Assembly: GCA_005877675.1 (NCBI GenBank)
Contig: VBNZ01000088.1
Location: 14,461-21,131, forward strand
Reading direction: 5' to 3'
Length of the DNA stretch: 6,671 nucleotides
Source: Gammaproteobacteria bacterium
GTDB lineage: Bacteria; Pseudomonadota; Gammaproteobacteria; Xanthomonadales; Rhodanobacteraceae
Shown here one piece after another: positions 5,393 to 6,671 of this stretch. Every line of letters begins with the position of its first letter. Positions within the stretch are counted from its first letter, which is position 1. Below the pieces are notes generated by a model. It saw only the letters and a program-made list of their open reading frames with translations. It was not told where the DNA came from and did not search any database. The position numbers were made by a program, and so were the translations under genes.

Positions 5393-5438
5393 GCTACACG
5401 CAATCTCCACAGCACACCGTTCAACCGCAATACTGACC

Positions 5439-5505
5439 GAGACCCTCGGGTCTCAAGTTCACCGGATGCGGAGTTTGCATCCGGTTGCTAGAAAGCAATC
5501 GTTTT
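5439..5505 (+). terminator. Hairpin cluster ending the metJ transcript
   Basis: Three stem-loops follow metJ. The first is GAGACC (5439-5444) with GGTCTC (5449-5454) around CTCG. The second is a perfect 9-bp stem, ACCGGATGC (5461-5469) with GCATCCGGT (5477-5485). The third is TTGCT (5485-5489) with AGCAA (5494-5498), followed by TCGTTTT (5499-5505). The second and third share base 5485. The second hairpin and the modest T-run after the third make termination here likely. Confidence 0.55.
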
Positions 5506-5541
5506 ACAGAGCAACATATAAAAGTCGTTCTACCCCGTTTA

Positions 5542-5574
5542 CCTCTCCTCGCGACTGCCCAGCGCGAGGAGAGG
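5542..5574. other. Perfect 12-bp inverted repeat
   Basis: CCTCTCCTCGCG (5542-5553) and CGCGAGGAGAGG (5563-5574) are exact reverse complements with a 9-nt loop, ACTGCCCAG. No T-run follows on either strand. It would form a stable RNA hairpin, possibly a transcript end, and it overlaps the first copy of the duplication described at 5547-5864. Confidence 0.6.
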
Positions 5575-5864
5575 CTCTAAACGAAACCTCCCTCTCGCAT
5601 CGCTAAGCGGCGCTACCGTTGCTAAGCTCGGCCAACCTTGGCCTCGCCAAGCAACCCGGTCCTCTCTAACTTGCCGCGCGATGCGCTTCGACGCAATCGC
5701 ACAACCACGGTGTGTTCGACCTGCTTGGGCTGTTCGTTCTCGCGCGCGATGCGCGTTAACGCATCGCGCATACGCTCGAACTCACCCTCGCGACTTTGCC
5801 GGGCGAGACGCTCTAGACGAACTCCCGATATTCTTCTTTCGCTGCGCTGACGCGCTGACCGTTG
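5547..5864. repeat. Imperfect direct duplication of 75-79 bp
   Basis: Copy 1 spans about 5547-5621 and copy 2 about 5786-5864. Both open with CCTCGCGACT, share GCTCTA-ACGAA and CTCCC, and end in an aligned block of CGCT words closing with ACCGTTG. Alignment by eye needs a few small gaps. Only copy 1 has the perfect 12-bp hairpin. It may be a decayed local duplication or two members of an intergenic repeat family. Confidence 0.45.
5615..5660. other. Nested inverted repeat (possible structured RNA or cruciform)
   Basis: ACCGTTGCT (5615-5623) pairs with AGCAAC (5650-5655) and GGT (5658-5660), with a CC bulge. It encloses an inner stem GGCCA (5630-5634) with TGGCC (5639-5643). The outer stem is nine base pairs in all. 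The fold is palindromic enough to form on either strand. No known RNA family is recognised. Confidence 0.4.
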
Positions 5865-5955
5865 ATCTTGCCACCGGTTTGCCGCGCCGCTAGCAAACAC
5901 ATGCCTCATTGGCATACGATGATGACATCGCTATGAACCTGGGGAGGTTGGCATT

Positions 5956-6671
5956 ATGCGGTTTCTCAAAGGCCTGCTGCTTTTCATAGCGGCGCTGGTC
6001 GCGCTGCTTGTCGTGGTTGCCTTCTTCCTGCCCAAGACCTCGCACGTCGAGCGTTCGATCACGATCGATCGTCCGCCCTCGGAAGTATTCGGCGTACTCA
6101 ACAATATTCATCGCTTCAACGCTTGGTCGCCCTGGTTCGATCTCGACCCGAATGCGAAATACACCTACTCGGGGCCGTCGACCGGCGTCGGCGCGAAGCT
6201 GGCATGGTCCGGCAACAAGGATGTTGGCAGCGGCAGCCAGGAATTCATCGAGAGCAAGCCGAACGAATCGCTCAAGGTCCAGCTCGACTTCGGCGACATG
6301 GGTCGTCCAATCGCGCAACTGCGCCTCGCGCCGAGTGGATCGGGCACCAAGGTGACTTGGACACTCGATCAGTCTTTCGAGGGCAGTCTGATCGGGCGCT
6401 ATTTCGGATTGATGATGGATGCGATGGTCGGCAAGGACTACGACAAAGGCCTGGCCAAGCTCAAGACGCTGATCGAGACTTTTCCCGCGGCCGACATCGC
6501 TGGCATCAGCGGCGAAGCGGTCGATCTCGCCGCGCAGAAGATCTACTTCGTCAGCGTAGGTCCGTTGGCGATGACCGACATGGCGGCCATCCATACAGCG
6601 ATCGCCGCCGCGTACGCAAAGATCGGCGAATTCCTCAAGGCGAACAACCTCGCGATGCAGGGCGCGCCGAT
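5956..6671 (+). CDS. Membrane-anchored SRPBCC protein with GyrI-like domain (3' end beyond window)
   Basis: The frame is open from an ATG at 5956 to the right edge, giving 238 residues. GGGGAGG lies about 8 nt upstream of the start. Residues 5-25 (KGLLLFIAALVALLVVVAFFL) form a membrane anchor or uncleaved signal. Residues about 31-178 look like an SRPBCC (polyketide cyclase/START-like) domain: VERSITIDRPPSEVFGVLNN at the start, FNAWSPWFDLDP, and a final helix with DYDKGLAKLKTLIE. From about 181 a second domain begins, with QKIYFVSVGP and AYAKIGEFLKANNLAMQGAP, which resembles the GyrI-like small-molecule-binding fold and is cut off. The combination is known in SRPBCC-family proteins. SRPBCC folds bind hydrophobic ligands, but the ligand and role here cannot be told. 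No gene lies close upstream, so it is probably the first of its transcript. Confidence 0.82.
   Translation, partial: MRFLKGLLLFIAALVALLVVVAFFLPKTSHVERSITIDRPPSEVFGVLNNIHRFNAWSPWFDLDPNAKYTYSGPSTGVGAKLAWSGNKDVGSGSQEFIESKPNESLKVQLDFGDMGRPIAQLRLAPSGSGTKVTWTLDQSFEGSLIGRYFGLMMDAMVGKDYDKGLAKLKTLIETFPAADIAGISGEAVDLAAQKIYFVSVGPLAMTDMAAIHTAIAAAYAKIGEFLKANNLAMQGAP

Larger units (their letters stand above)
5506..5955. other. Non-coding, hairpin-rich stretch before the SRPBCC gene
   Basis: I find no convincing gene in these 450 bases. A minus-strand frame at 5622-5915 (97 codons) lacks any recognisable domain and runs through several inverted repeats. The stretch holds a perfect 12-bp stem (5542-5553 with 5563-5574, 9-nt loop), a branched hairpin at 5615-5660, and a 10-bp stem (5744-5753 with 5760-5769). 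CGCGCGATGCGC occurs twice (5675-5686, 5743-5754), and a longer imperfect duplication is listed separately. A small inverted repeat, ATGCC (5901-5905) and GGCAT (5911-5915), and TTGGCA (5909-5914) with TATGAA (5932-5937) at 17 bp lie near the next gene. That possible promoter would start transcription inside the ribosome site, so I do not trust it. Confidence 0.45.

Noticed and set aside
5622..5915. 97-codon minus-strand frame before the SRPBCC gene
   Set aside because: It runs through several inverted repeats and the duplicated block, and no family is recognisable.

Overview
The window reads as a chromosomal segment of a GC-rich gammaproteobacterium. The MetJ repressor is a classically gammaproteobacterial protein, and its core here is very close to the Escherichia coli sequence as I remember it. 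A Xanthomonadales or Rhodanobacteraceae-like organism would fit the base composition and promoter style, but I cannot fix the family from sequence alone. I see no transposase, phage gene, CRISPR array, rRNA or tRNA.

Left part (1-2632, minus strand): four tightly packed genes form one operon. In transcription order they are a Tat-type exported calcineurin-like metallophosphoesterase, an amicyanin-like blue-copper cupredoxin, an ECF sigma factor and its membrane-bound zinc-finger anti-sigma factor. The anti-sigma gene is cut by the left edge. Two of the junctions overlap (4 and 11 nt) and the third gap is 11 nt, so the genes are probably co-expressed. The layout suggests an envelope-sensing sigma/anti-sigma pair co-transcribed with two exported proteins, one of them redox or copper related.

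Middle part (2633-4456, plus strand): a 137-bp divergent control region carries a good extended -10 promoter for gcvT and a tandem TTCCCGCC repeat. gcvT (aminomethyltransferase, GTG start) and gcvH (lipoyl carrier protein) follow, separated by 127 bp with a stem-loop and a probable separate gcvH promoter. gcvP is not in the window. Two stem-loops close the gcvH transcript.

Right part (4457-6671, plus strand): a long non-coding stretch with A/T-rich tracts contains three tandem 8-bp sites resembling the MetJ operator (met box). It leads to metJ. This MetJ has the normal ribbon-helix-helix and S-adenosylmethionine-binding core, but its usual C-terminal part is replaced by a lysine/alanine tail like that of bacterial histone H1-like proteins. 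This is the most unusual item in the window. Stem-loops follow metJ, then about 450 bp without a convincing gene but rich in hairpins and containing an imperfect 75-79 bp duplication. The last gene, cut by the right edge, is a membrane-anchored SRPBCC protein that continues into a GyrI-like domain.

Functionally, gcvT, gcvH and metJ all bear on one-carbon metabolism: glycine cleavage yields methylene-tetrahydrofolate, which can feed methionine and S-adenosylmethionine, the MetJ corepressor. Any regulatory link between them here is inference.
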